In this document: piece by piece, positions 1 through 10,970 of the stretch | Numbering within the stretch: the stretch's first letter is position 1 | Layout: each line of letters begins with the position of its first letter | Origin: Prostheceraeus crozeri | Taxonomy: Eukaryota; Platyhelminthes; Polycladida; Euryleptidae | DNA length: 64,000 bases | Reading direction: 5' to 3' | Assembly: GCA_907163375.1 (NCBI GenBank) | Contig: CAJQUW010007055.1 | Coordinates: forward strand, 186,001 to 250,000 | Notes under the pieces: generated by a model | Told to the model about the DNA's origin: nothing | The model's database searches: none | The model's input: only the letters and a program-made list of their open reading frames with translations | Program-made: the position numbers and the translations under genes

Positions 1-870
1 CAGCAATGTAATTATAGAACAGATCTTTGATGAGTCCTGGGTGTAATCCATCATTCACGTGTCTGCTAAAGCTGAGGTTTTACTAGCTTGTTTCAGTTAT
101 CTATATTTTGACCATATTAAAATATTCATCAAGAGAGGAGTTAAGCGCATCTTCCTTATTCGCAATCTGCTAAGTGGCTGATTCGAAGTGCTATGATTGG
201 CTCAGTTTTGTTGCATGCATAGTAAGGTTATTCTGCAATGTTCCAGGCTATTACAAGATGGGCTATTAGAATAATTTAGATAGCTTGTTACAATATAGAC
301 TCAAAAGATTTGAAAACAGAATATTCCGATAATTGGCAATAAAATCAAATATTACATTTTGAAACCGGAGAAAACCCGTGTCTTCGTGAGTGTTTCTGCC
401 TCTCCCTTCCCATAACTCATGATTCGAAGCAACTGCCCTTCAGCCAGACCACCAGGCTGTCCAATTCATTCATACGTTTCAGTCGCTGACTAGGCCTACC
501 TTCTTTTCTCTTTTTCTGTATTAATTTTCATTTTGTGAGAATGGTGTATTGTTGTCATTCTGCTTGTTGTTGCGGCCACCAGACTTTCACTGTGGTCACA
601 CCACAGAGATAAATAGACTTGTCTGCGTGTTTGGGTCTACAGATGACTTTCTTTAATACTGATGGTCACGGTCAGAACTAGTCTCGAGGGGCAAGATCAA
701 TTTTTCATTGAACGTAAAGCAATTTTAAATCTGGATTCTGACGAAACTGAAGGTTGACTTCACATTAAGCGCAGACAGTCAGTAAATTTAGATCGTAAAG
801 AGTCGAACAGTGTGAATAATATTTCCATTTGACGTATTTACCATGAAGAAGAATTGAGTCAAAGATAGAG
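1..870. other. No gene seen; AT-rich host or decayed repeat DNA
   Basis: No convincing frame, RNA gene or intact element. Around 291-330 the sequence reads like the YRLKRFE stretch found near the 3' end of the LINE fragment at 8,976, so a short LINE tail may lie here. The last 200 bases lead into the reverse transcriptase relic that follows. Confidence 0.4.
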
Positions 871-2051
871 GTACTTTCTTTGGCCCTGATGGCATTCTGG
901 CAATTGTTCTAAGGAAATGTGTTCCAGAATTAGCACCCGTCGTACAGAAGTTGTTCTCTTTATCAATTAACACGGGAGTTTTCCCATCTGTTTGGAAATT
1001 TTCTCATATTGTTCCTACTCACAAGCGCATTGACTGTACTTCTATTAATAACTATCGTCCCATATCGATAACTTGCATCATTTCTTAAGTTTTTAAAGGT
1101 CTCGTGAATGCTCAAATATTGAACCACATTGAAACTAGAAATCTTCTGAGTGAACACCGAAACGTTTTTCGCTAGATTTGTTCCACATGTGACTTACTTG
1201 CTTATGTCGAAGCTTTTGGTGAATCAAGAATTATTGCTCTGGATATTTCAAAGGCTTTTGATCGTGTTTGGCACGATAAACTGATATTTAAAATTCCTAG
1301 TTTCGGTTTTTATGGTGAGCTTGTGTCATGGGTTTCATGTTCGATCGCATGTCAGCTGTACGTGTCTGATTCCCTATTCTTTTGAAATCAGGTGCTTCTG
1401 TGCCTTGGTAAATAGCTCCCCTGTATCGATTCTTGGTCCTTGTATCTAATTGCATCACATTAACGCCATTGCCAAAAGAGCCTCTCAAAAACTTGGTTAT
1501 CTTTTTCGTGCCCGAGGATTCTTCTCTTCCAGAGATCTGCTAATCCTGTACAAAGCTGAGGTCAGACCTCTGATGGAGTATTGCTGTCATTTCTGGGGTG
1601 GTACCCCTGCTACTACACCTTTTCCATTTCTATGATTTATCCAAATCGATTTCAGATCTTTCCAAATGAATTTCAGACATTTCCAGATGGATTTTAGATT
1701 TCTCCAACTGAATTTAAGATATCTAACAGAAACTCAACTTTAAAGATATCTGAAATTTAAATGGAGAAATCTGAAATTCATCTGGAAATATTTGAAATTC
1801 ATTTGGAAAGATCTGAATCGATTTGGAATTATCTGAAATAGAAATGGAAAAGGCGCAGCTTGAAAAGCCTCAACAAAGTCCAATCGAGGGCCATTCGGCT
1901 TATTAATGATATCAAGCTAACCTTTCGTCTCCAACCGTTGTCTCATCGCACGCAACGTTGTTGTTGCATAGGCAAAAAGTCTTTCTTCATACGCACTGCT
2001 CGATTTAGGAATGCACCCCGTCAACTTGCTTTTCAGCATTGTATGACTTGA
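870..2051 (+). mobile_element. CR1/jockey-like LINE relic A: reverse transcriptase and 3' end
   Basis: The plus strand reads, in broken frames, as a non-LTR reverse transcriptase. FGPDGI opens the fingers region near 875, NYRPIS lies near 1,050, then SEHRNVFR, and LDISKAFDRVWHDKL near 1,245 is the catalytic motif A region. KRASQKLGYLFRARGFFS and ILYKAEVRPLMEY at 1,480-1,580 are the typical thumb and C-terminal region, and LNKVQSRAIRLIND follows at about 1,866. Several stops and frameshifts make it a dead copy, and the palm region with YADD is not visible. A palindromic MITE interrupts it at 1,618-1,853. The motifs are typical of the CR1/jockey group; the exact clade is not resolved. Confidence 0.8.
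1618..1853. mobile_element. Foldback MITE inserted in the LINE reverse transcriptase
   Basis: The two ends are long imperfect inverted repeats: CCTTTTCCATTTCTA at the left and TAGAAATGGAAAAGG at the right. Pairing continues inward for about 90 bases (CCAAATCGATT, CAGATCTTTCCAAATGAATTT and TTCTCC shared by both arms), leaving only a short loop. The LINE reading resumes on the far side, so this is a later insertion. There is no coding capacity. No clear target duplication was found, so the superfamily is open. Confidence 0.8.
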
Positions 2052-2393
2052 AAAAGTTCAAACAGGTGATTAATAGGAAGTCACTTACTAACGTTTAAAG
2101 TGTTACTGTGTATATTTTATATCTTGCTTGTTATCTTTACTTCGTTATGTTAGCAGTTACATCTGGTCTTTATCCTTTTGCATTTGCTCTTTCTGTTGTC
2201 TTTTGTTTGTAGTTGATTTAGTTAATCCATCCCACTGTGGTGAGACCTTCAACCGCATCGCTGTTGCTATCAGCTGTTCGATCATCAGCCGTGGACATAC
2301 GCCCCTCCCAACGTATGACGTCAAGTTGCCAGTCAAATCTTTACGTCAAAGCTATAGACTTCTAGCGGGATTTTCCTTCTGTGATCTTTCAAC

Positions 2394-4080
2394 ATGACAG
2401 CACACAAACGAAATACTCGTTCGAGCGAATCGATTGTTGATGACCTGAGAGCTGTAATAGGCCAGAAAATGCTTCTCTGTGCAAGCATATTGAAAGTCTA
2501 ATAGCGAAGAGTAAGGAGGAAATCCTGAAAACACTTACAGAAATTGTGACGATAAATGCTCAATTGGAAAATTTGAATGGTCGCATGACAAAATTCGAGA
2601 GTGATGTGTCTAATCTCAAGCGAGATCAGTATCATCTTGAGCAAGAGATGAGTGCACTCAAGGTTGACTTGTCGAAATCTGAAGAAACATTGAATAATAA
2701 TGTGGTCTTCCACATTCTATATCCTAGCTGAAGAGATAGAGTCGCGTGAAAAAAGGAAGTTGGATCTCGTAATAATACCTAGGTTGGAAGAGATAAGTGA
2801 AGGCAGTCTCCAACAAAGACAAGAAGCAGACAAAGTCAAAATGTTCTGAAGTATTAAAGGCCCTGAACTTAATCAATCTTTCGGAAATCAAGCGAATTGG
2901 CAAACCTCGAGAGCATAGCAAAAGACCTATTTCAATTACTTGTCAATCTGACTGATAAACATGCTATCTTGAGATCTGCAAAATTTCTTCGCCATTCTCA
3001 ATTTTCCAACGTACATATTAACATTGATTGAACACCTTTCCAGCAACACCGCTGCCGACAGCTGAGACAGGAATTGACTTCACGTCGTAAGAAAGGTGAA
3101 AATGTGATCTTCTACGGTGATTGGGTCTGCTCAAAATACGATGCAAAAGCACCAAAAAAACTTTCAATAAATGTTTTAACATGCAGAGCTTCTTTTCCTA
3201 CTATGTTGTTGCTGAATTCTAGATCGATTTTTTATAAACTTGATGAACTTTTTGCTTTAATCGCTTTAAAAAGGCCTATGGTTATTGCTGTGACAGAATC
3301 ATGGAACCACTCTGGTATCACAGATGACTTATTGAGATTAAACAATTATTCCTTTTTGCGTAAAGACCGCAACGATAGAAATGATGGTGGTGTCTGTTCT
3401 TGATGCACCAGAGTTACGATTCCTCCTGCCATGTAACTGACATTAACTGCCCTTCTACCATTGAAGTTTTGTCCTATGAGCTAATTGACAAAAGCGCCTT
3501 TGTTTTCCGTGCTACATACCACTTAATATTTTGAAAAGTGACCATGTGCTCATTGCTGATTATATTATCAATGTAGTTGATGAGCATCTATGTTAATATC
3601 CTGAAAGACAATTGATTTTTTGTGGTGATTTTAATAATTTTGATGACACCCTTTTCTCCGATTACTTCAATTGTGTGGAAACTATTCAAAATCACACTAG
3701 AAGTAATTCATATTTAGATCGTGTTTGGGTCTCGCGCACGATTTGCGAACAGTATGAAATCGATTCTGAAATAGGTCCACCATTGAAGACCTCTGATCAT
3801 AACTGTGTGTTGCTCACTTCAAAGAAGGCATCTAAGGCGAATATCAGGACTTGCAGTGAACAGCCGCTTCCGGCCGCACGCTGGGCTCAGCCTCGACACC
3901 TCTTGAATATACGCAGGATGTTGTAACAGATTTGATGGACCAACCTTCCACCGTCGCCGTTCGCCTAACGAGCATCGATCCATCCAAGGCCTATAAACTG
4001 CACCATATCAGACTAATCAACGATTTCTTACACACAAATGATCAAGTCAAGAGACGACGCTCAGAGTCTCTGATGTTTTT
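2394..4080 (+). mobile_element. CR1/jockey-like LINE relic B: ORF1 plus AP endonuclease, 3' truncated
   Basis: A second LINE starts just behind relic A. ATG at 2,394 opens an ORF1-like region with a coiled coil near 2,546-2,700 (LENLNGRMTKFESDVSNLKR), then a decayed ORF1 C-terminal domain whose end reads RQELTSRRKKGENVIFYGD near 3,060-3,120. The apurinic endonuclease follows: LLNSRSIFYKLDEL at 3,205, AVTESW near 3,290 (catalytic Glu region), FCGDFN at 3,615, and SYLDRVWVS and SDHNCVLL near 3,710-3,820 (catalytic His end). It is broken by stops and frameshifts and fades out near 4,080 without reverse transcriptase. Relics A and B may belong to one family, lying 3' end to 5' end. Confidence 0.75.
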
Positions 4081-4863
4081 GGTATGAAGAGGGCTATTTT
4101 GGATTTCTTTTTGATCTGCAATGCTCCATTTCCTCTGTAGGCTAAGAATCTCCGAATTCCTGTAGCCTTCTATCAGATGATCAATGGATTCCGGGGTTTG
4201 TTTGCATCACTTACAAAAATAGTCGGTCGCTTTGCCAAACCTTTGGCGGAACTTTCCGAGATAACTAGACTTGTCCCTTCTATTCCACGCTTTCTTAAGT
4301 CGGAAATTCTCTCCGATGTGAACCTTCATGCTGTATCTCACTGCAAACAGCTTGTCTGCGTTCTCTTTGATTTTCAACATCATCTCTTTCTCGATTTAAT
4401 TGTCTTGTCATTTCAGGGTAGAATGCGTGGTTCTATTATCTAGGTTCCCTCACGGTGGATGTTGACGCTGAGAGGGTTCTCTTTACCTATTGTCGATATG
4501 TGAGTTGATGTCCTTCAGGATTCTGCTTGCTTCAGTCCTCCATGTATTAGTTCTTTGATTCGATCAATCGGGGTATCGCTTTCTGTCATTTTTTCATTAT
4601 ATCGACGTCTGACATCCTTTTCATCTTCTCAATTCGCTTTGTGGCAGCAATCGAAAATCTAACTTGCAGAGGAACCAGCTCTGCCTCAAGGAGCAAAGAC
4701 TCGATCTCGGCAGTTCATTTGCATCCGGTGATGATGTGCGCTGCACAGTCCTGAATTCGCTCCAGTTCAACGAGATTCGAGTCCGATATATACGTCCACA
4801 GATATCAATCAGTCCCATGGTCTAATACACTTGTTATGCACTTGCACACATCTAACCAAGAAC
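4081..4863. other. No recognised gene
   Basis: The minus strand is fairly open between 4,100 and 4,818 in shifting frames, for example 65 codons at 4,621-4,818 with ICGRIYRTRISLNW. I could not match it to a family; it is probably another decayed mobile element. Confidence 0.3.
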
Positions 4864-5264
4864 AGACGGAGAGGGAGAGGAAGGAAATTTGTCGTCATCC
4901 TACTTGCCTTCGATCACTTCTTGTTTTGGTCGAATGTGGACAATTACATATGAGAATTCAGGTTTTTCAATCGATCAAGAAATCTTTAATTTCACGAACG
5001 TGAAAATAGCGAACAATCTTTGGCGTAAATTTGTTATTTGAAGCTATTCTGACTGGAAATGGTCTCAAGGTCATAGAAACAAAAAGAGAACAGAGAAGTG
5101 ATGCAAAACAATAACGAAAGGAATTCTCAGAATGACCTACTTTTATGGAAACAGAATTGCTAGTAGCGAGTTGTTCAAATGCGTGGATAATTCTATATTC
5201 GATCATTTTCACAGATTCAATGCAGAGAGGTCATTTCAAAAGCCTTTTTGTGGTCGGCTAGCTA

Positions 5265-5520
5265 CATAAAAATTGACAACAATAAAACCTCTAGAATGGA
5301 AATTAAGCTTCATGCAATGCACAATAACGGCACATAAATCGCACGCATTTTCACTTAGATGCACCTGCCAACGTCTGTATCATTGGGTTAGAATCAGTCA
5401 CATGAGTAAATCGAAGCCTTTCATTGGTGATCCATGCCCCAACTTAGTTCCCTCGGATGTGCCGCGACCTTGAGTCAATTTCCATTCTAGAGAACTTTAG
5501 ATAAACAGTTTATTTCTATG
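5265..5520. mobile_element. hAT-like MITE with 8-bp target duplication
   Basis: This 256-bp insert lies in the left arm of the palindrome. It is flanked on both sides by GCTAGCTA (5,257-5,264 and 5,521-5,528), while the right arm has the empty site. The ends are inverted repeats: CATAAAAATTGAC and its partner CATAGAAATAAAC, then a shared CTCTAGAATGGAAATT. An 8-bp duplication points to the hAT superfamily. No coding capacity. Confidence 0.8.
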
Positions 5521-5562
5521 GCTAGCTATGTTAAGACGAACATGATATCCTCATGATAGCTA

Positions 5563-6140
5563 CAGTGGTGGTCCTAAACGTCATGCTTTTCATGTGGGAT
5601 TTCACGTCATTTTCAACGCATTTCAGTCACATACAGTAGAAATCAATCACAATCAACAGATATTTAACAAACAAAAGAAGGAATTTTTCAGAATTTTGCT
5701 GCTATCAAACTATAGGCCTACTCACTTTGCTCGGAATAAGTAGCCCTTTGCATGAGGCGTTGTTGCCTCATTCAGAATTGGCAAGGGCACTTATCAATTG
5801 AAGTAGTAGTCATGCTGTTCTATCCCGTAGCAGTCAACATTGTGACACGAGTAAGAGGAATTAGCAACTATACATACCGTATCCTCTTTCTGAAAACAGC
5901 GACGTTATTACAAATAAGCGTTTGTCATGCTAGTTTGGTTACTTCCCGCTGTGAATTTCTGAATTTAACGGACTCACATTATTATCACACTTATTCCGAG
6001 CAAAATGTTCCTCGAAAAAATGGCCTATAGTTTGATAGCAGCAAAATTCTGAAGAATTCCTTCTTTTGACGTATGACGTGAAAATGACGAAAATGACGTG
6101 AAATCCCACATGAAAAGCATGACGTTTAGGACCACCACTG
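5563..6140. mobile_element. Tc1-like non-autonomous element at the palindrome centre
   Basis: Both ends are CAGTGGTGGTCCTAAACG in inverted orientation, with TA directly outside each, as in Tc1/mariner elements. The inverted ends run for about 180 bases with a small internal difference and share AAAAGAAGGAATT and TTTTGCTGCTATCAAACTAT. The middle encodes nothing recognisable. Confidence 0.7.
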
Positions 6141-6648
6141 TAGCTATCATGAGGATATCATGTTCGTCTTAACATAGCTAGCCGACCACAAAAAGGCTTT
6201 TGAAATGACCTCTCTGCATTGAATCTGTGAAAATGATCGAATATAGAATTATCCACGCATTTGAACAACTCGCTACTAGCAATTCTGTTTCCATAAAAGT
6301 AGGTCATTCTGAGAATTCCTTTCGTTATTGTTTTGCATCACTTCTCTGTTCTCTTTTTGTTTCTATGACCTTGAGACCATTTCCAGTCAGAATAGCTTCA
6401 AATAACAAATTTACGCCAAAGATTATTCGCTATTTTCACGTTCGTGAAATTAAAGATTTCTTGATCGATTGAAAAACCTGAATTCTCATATGTAATTGTC
6501 CACATTCGACCAAAACAAGAAGGTTTATATTCCAGTCATAGCCATCGCTTTCCTAATCAACTTTCCTTTTATTCTCTTGTCAGCACTGCTCGGTGATCGA
6601 AGGCAAGTAGGATGACGACAAATTTTCCCCTCTCTCTCTCTCCGTCTG

Positions 6649-7060
6649 TCTCCCTAACCTCGGTAGTGAGGCTGTATAGAAGTTGCATTGGTTATAATTA
6701 AACGTAATCCTAACAACCTACGCTATCTGGTTGACTTCTCAATGCCTACAAATCTGTGATAGAATGTAAAAAAAGAAAAGGTATTTTAAGGTTATAAGAA
6801 TATAAATAGAACTGCTAGGCATAAATGCTGTTAAACACCTAAGATCCACAATTAAGTAGAGCATTGCTGTGTAAAGACAGACTACGTTTCTTTGTATGAC
6901 TACATAGAGTCAGCCGTATTATCATCAATTCGTGCAACCTTATTACAGTTTCAAAATTGTTCACTTTGTGTCAAGCAAGACACGTACATTGGTTCTGTCG
7001 CGTCCTCTCTCTTGGTTCTCTCTCTCTCTCCTTCTTCTTGTTCTTCTTTTAGCAAGTTTC
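6649..7060. other. No gene seen
   Basis: AT-rich DNA followed by a CT-rich microsatellite-like stretch (about 7,000-7,050) that leads into the minisatellite. Confidence 0.4.
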
Positions 7061-7996
7061 CTTCAGGACACGTCCACGAGTCCGCAGTCAGCCTCCTTCA
7101 GGACGAGTCCACATGTCCGCATTCTGTCTCTTTCAGGACGAGTCCACAGTCTGTTTCCTTCAGGACGAGTCCACGAGTCCACAGTCAGCCTCCTTCAGGA
7201 CGAGTCCACGTGTCCGCATTTTGTCTCCTTCAGGACGAGTCCACGAGTCCACAGTATGTCTCCTTCAGGAGGAGTACACGAGTTCGCAGTCTGTCTCCTT
7301 GAGGACGAGTCCACGAGTCCCCATTCTGTCTCTTTCGGGACGAGTTCGTAGTCAGCCTTCTCCATGACGAGTCCACGAGTCCACAGTCTGTCTCCTTTAG
7401 GACGAGTCCACGAGTCCGCAGTCAGCCTTCTCCATGATGAGTCCACGAGTCCACAGTCTGTCTACTTTAGGACGAGTCCACGAGTCCGCAGTCTGTCTCC
7501 TTCAGGACGAGTCCACGAGTCCACAGTCAGCCTCCTTCAGGACGAGTCCGCAGTCTGTCTCCTTCAGGACGAGTCCACAGTCCGCAGTCAGCCTCCTTCA
7601 GGACGAGTCCGCAGTCTGTCTCCTTCAGGATGAGTCCACGAGTCCACAGTCAGCCTTCTCCATGACGAGTCCACGAGTCCGCAGTCAGCCTTCTCCATGG
7701 CGGATCCACGAGTCCGCAGTCTGTCTCCTTCAGGACGAGTCCGCAGTCAGCCTCCTTCAGGACGAGTTCAAGAGTCCGCAGTCAGCCTTCTCCATGACGA
7801 GTCCACGAGTCCGCAGTCTATCTCCTTCAGGACGAGTTCACAGTCTGTCTCCTTCAGGACGAGTTCACGAGTCCGCAGTCTGCCTCCTTCAGGACGAGTC
7901 CACGAGTCCGCGGTCAGCCTCCTTCAGGACGAGTTCAAGAGTCCGCAGTCAGCCTTCTCCATGACGAGTCCGCAGTCTGTCTCCTTCAGGACGAGA
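7061..7996. repeat. Minisatellite with 35-bp unit
   Basis: Tandem copies of a unit such as CTCCTTCAGGACGAGTCCAC followed by GAGTCCGCAGTCTGT fill the interval. Shorter units lack one CCACGAGT block, and a variant reads CTTCTCCATGACGAGTCC. The unit is 35 bp, so the frame shifts at each copy; because the unit has no stop, all frames stay open on both strands and give repetitive Ser/Arg/Pro-rich frames that should not be taken as genes. The higher-order mixture of CTCCTTCAGG and CTTCTCCATG units suggests unequal exchange. Confidence 0.95.
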
Positions 7997-8975
7997 TGAA
8001 GCAACCATGAGACTGTTGCCTTTCATACCAATATAAGCAAAAAGTGGGTACATAATTCTATATGAATAATGCGACTATTCTTACCTGCAGTGCAATCATA
8101 AGTACATCAGTAGTTATTATAGAATTTAAAGCAAGCAATGTAAAGCCTGAATATCATCTTTTAATACAATGTATTCGATGCAATATGATCGAAAATGGTT
8201 GAATATGAAATAAAATACATTCACGACAAATGAGTCCCGATATTAAGAGCTCAAAGTTTAGGTAAGCTTCAATTTTTAATTCACTGAAGCACTACATTTT
8301 TGGAAATTGCATATCCACTGTGTCTCGTCTTACTGGGACTCAGTATGCTGAATATGCTGACAGTGAAAGCTCAATCTAGTTTATGAAAACTACGAAGAAT
8401 GGCTGAAGCAGGCTCATAGATTGCACATGAGATTTATTTATTCTGGCTTGGCCGTGAGGCACATCATTAAAAGATTTCAAAATGTGCTTGAATTTCATGC
8501 TTCAATTGATCAATTATTCTGTGAATATTTTAATCCACTGTATGTTTTAATCTATGCCCTGATGAACTCGCACTTTGCAGTCACTCAGCAGTTCAGGTTA
8601 TGAGGTACTTATGACTGACATGACCGATAAAATCGGCTAGCCGGCCGACCGGTTGATTTAATGCGGCTTTTATCGACTTGACGACATTAATTCTAGAATA
8701 AATTGTCTAAACAGTCAAAAGAATCAAAGCATTGCAAAAGTATGGGAATGTAACATATTTTATGAGTACCTATATGTACGAGTATATTAGATGACATAAC
8801 TGTTGAGAACTGTTTCCTGAACATTGAAGTTATTGACTTATGAATGTAGTTTCAAACCTTACTTAATCCCAAACAATGTTCTAAAATCCCACATGCGAAA
8901 AGTCATGAAATGAAAGTTGCTGACATATTTGGCGAGCTCTCTGTTTCAGTCTGCTATAAGTAGGTTCACGGTCAT
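7997..8975. other. No gene seen
   Basis: AT-rich DNA with scattered short frames only; no element ends or RNA gene recognised. Confidence 0.4.
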
Positions 8976-9146
8976 CAATATAAACTCAAAAGACTTGAAC
9001 CGAAACTTCGGCATAGAGAATTCGTAATTGACGTAGCAAATCACTGGAACTCTTTAGCAAATGAAGAAGCAAATTTCAGATCAAAAGTTATTTATACGTT
9101 AGGAGACAAAACATTTTGTCACATCGGCACACATGTCAGTCATTAA
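8976..9146 (+). mobile_element. LINE 3' coding end fragment
   Basis: 57 codons ending in TAA read QYKLKRLEPKLRH, then IDVANHWNSLANEEANFRSK. The WNSL block with a following FRSKV is the typical last conserved block of CR1/jockey-type ORF2 proteins. Everything upstream is missing, as expected for a 5'-truncated copy. Confidence 0.6.
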
Positions 9147-10734
9147 TCACATTGCTCTTATTATTGTATCATTGTTAAGTCCTTTTGGAAACATGGTTTT
9201 GATCCTCTGCTATCAGTTTGCTTGTATAGAATTGACTTCGAAGAACATTGCTATTATGACAAATTATAGCACATGCCTAACCCATTAGTTTGGTAAATAA
9301 GTCATCATGCGTATCGTTGCTCTTTTCCATCCTGTTGTCAATGTAAAATTATTGTATTGTCCTATTGCATTGAAATTTGGATCTCTTGCTTATCCGGAGT
9401 ACCGGTATGCCTACCATTCATGTATATATACTTCATCTATACTATATGGAAATTGAATGATATCTAACCGTCTAAGTTGACCAAATTTAATTCTCAACCA
9501 GTCGGTTACAGAGATGGCAGCCATCTCTGTCCGGTTTTGATAGCGCCGCCCCGGCCCCAGCAGGTTCCAACTTTGTTATGCTATGTAAAAATCGTTATGT
9601 AAAATGGATTTATAAAAGTGTACGTGGAATAAAAGTGGAATGAAAAACCGTTCATCGTTTATGTTATTTTCGAGTAGGGTATAAATACTAACGGATCCAT
9701 TTCAAGCTAGCCTCTACCAATATTCAGGAGCATTGAATGGGAATACAGCAGAAAAGCACTTTCATTCCCAATGAATTAATCGCCTTCCAATTCATCTTTA
9801 TGAGTTGGAATTTTATGTTGATGACGGTATCAATTATCCCTAGTGTAAATATGCTGATAGCAAATTTAGTTCACTTCCGAACAACCTGATTTTGATACTT
9901 TGTAGCGTAATTCACTAAAACTGCAACAATCGGAGTGGTTGAATTGCTATGAGGATTCGCTTGATGACAGATAGCCTAGTGCATTGCAGTTTTCCCAGCC
10001 TCTAATTGACAACTTGAGCACTATTATAACATACTCAGATATTAACGGAGGAATGAAACATGATAATCAGTCTAATCTCTTTTTGATGCAATGAAAAAAT
10101 GTTCACATAATTCCGAATTTTCCCTCTCAAGTTTTCGAAAAGAAATCATTCGGATTTATATCTTGATGAGAATTCTCACCACTTGCATTCAAGTGAATAG
10201 CTCATTGACTGGGTCCAGGAAATGGGGCAAGGAGATGACTAGCGTAAATGAAAATTTCTTATTCTGCTAATAGTCGATGTAGCGTTAATAAAATAATTAT
10301 ATTACAACGAGTAGCACATCACAACCGTAGTAACAAATAGTGAAGAATATTTAAGAGGGAAATTTCAAAGAAATGAGCGTGATCACATCTGCAATCTAAA
10401 GCATATTCGAATGCCGCATGAAGGTAGGCCCTACTATTGTGCCTACCTGCATGAGAATTCAACAACTACTTAGGTAGGAGCAGTTATGAGTTTGAACTTG
10501 CAAATAGATGTAGCACTTTTTTATTTATCTTCATTGCTTTCATATGTATATAATCCGTAATGCGTCACCGCACAACGTCGAGCAGCATCCAATAGTCACA
10601 TGACTTGGAGTAGATTTTGAAACGTTGCAAACATGATAATTTTGAATATTTGATAATTTTCATTTTTAAAGATTTCCATGAATTAATGAGAAAGGCAATT
10701 CCTAGAATTCAACCGCAGATTTCCATGATCGGCT
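9147..10734. other. No gene seen
   Basis: AT-rich DNA. A 22-bp palindrome (ACAGAGATGGC with its complement) lies near 9,510-9,531. No frame of note. Confidence 0.4.
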
Positions 10735-10970
10735 TTAAAATGAATAAATAAATAGCGCTGTTTACACCCATAAGCACATTAGGCACAGAGCCTTTCCTCC
10801 ATGTAGCCGAATTGTTATTTATCCCACTCTCATTCTCTTTGTGCTGAGTGTCAAGCAAGAATTCTGAGTGTACCTATTTCAAGTCTTAGGTTTGATCGGA
10901 CCAAGATTTGAACCAAGGTCTCCCGGACGCAGAGCGAACACTCTACCACAATGCCACAGCGCCGGTAAAA
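10735..10970 (-). mobile_element. tRNA-derived SINE
   Basis: On the minus strand a tRNA-like head at 10,970-10,889 carries an A-box-like GGCATTGTGGTAGAGTG and a B-box-like GGTTCAAATCTTGG at the right spacing. It is followed by an unrelated body and a tail ending GCGCTATTTATTTATTC, a type common in deuterostome SINEs. The tRNA head has no clean acceptor stem and is joined to a repeat body, so it is a SINE rather than a tRNA gene. Parent tRNA not assigned. Confidence 0.7.

Larger units (their letters stand above)
4864..6648. repeat. Large palindromic (foldback) element
   Basis: The outer arms 4,864-5,562 and 6,141-6,648 are inverted copies of each other: both encode the same meaningless 81-codon frame in opposite directions (4,967-5,212 minus, 6,227-6,472 plus), differing by about one residue. 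The left arm holds an extra 256-bp MITE and the right arm an extra stretch of about 80 bases near 6,525-6,600. The arms meet at a TAGCTA centre occupied by an element with its own inverted ends (5,563-6,140). The ends run into GACGGAGAGGGAG and its complement. No transposase is encoded, so it is a non-autonomous foldback. Confidence 0.85.

Noticed and set aside
7061-7996. Hammerhead ribozyme array, because of repeated GACGAGTCC
   Set aside because: There is no GAAA core strand next to it and no matching stems; only a superficial likeness.
6892-7999. Repetitive Ser/Arg/Pro-rich proteins up to 176 residues
   Set aside because: They come from the stop-free 35-bp minisatellite read in several frames and have no unique sequence or start context.
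10889-10970. Functional tRNA gene on the minus strand
   Set aside because: The A and B boxes are there, but stems are poor and the head is fused to a SINE body and tail.
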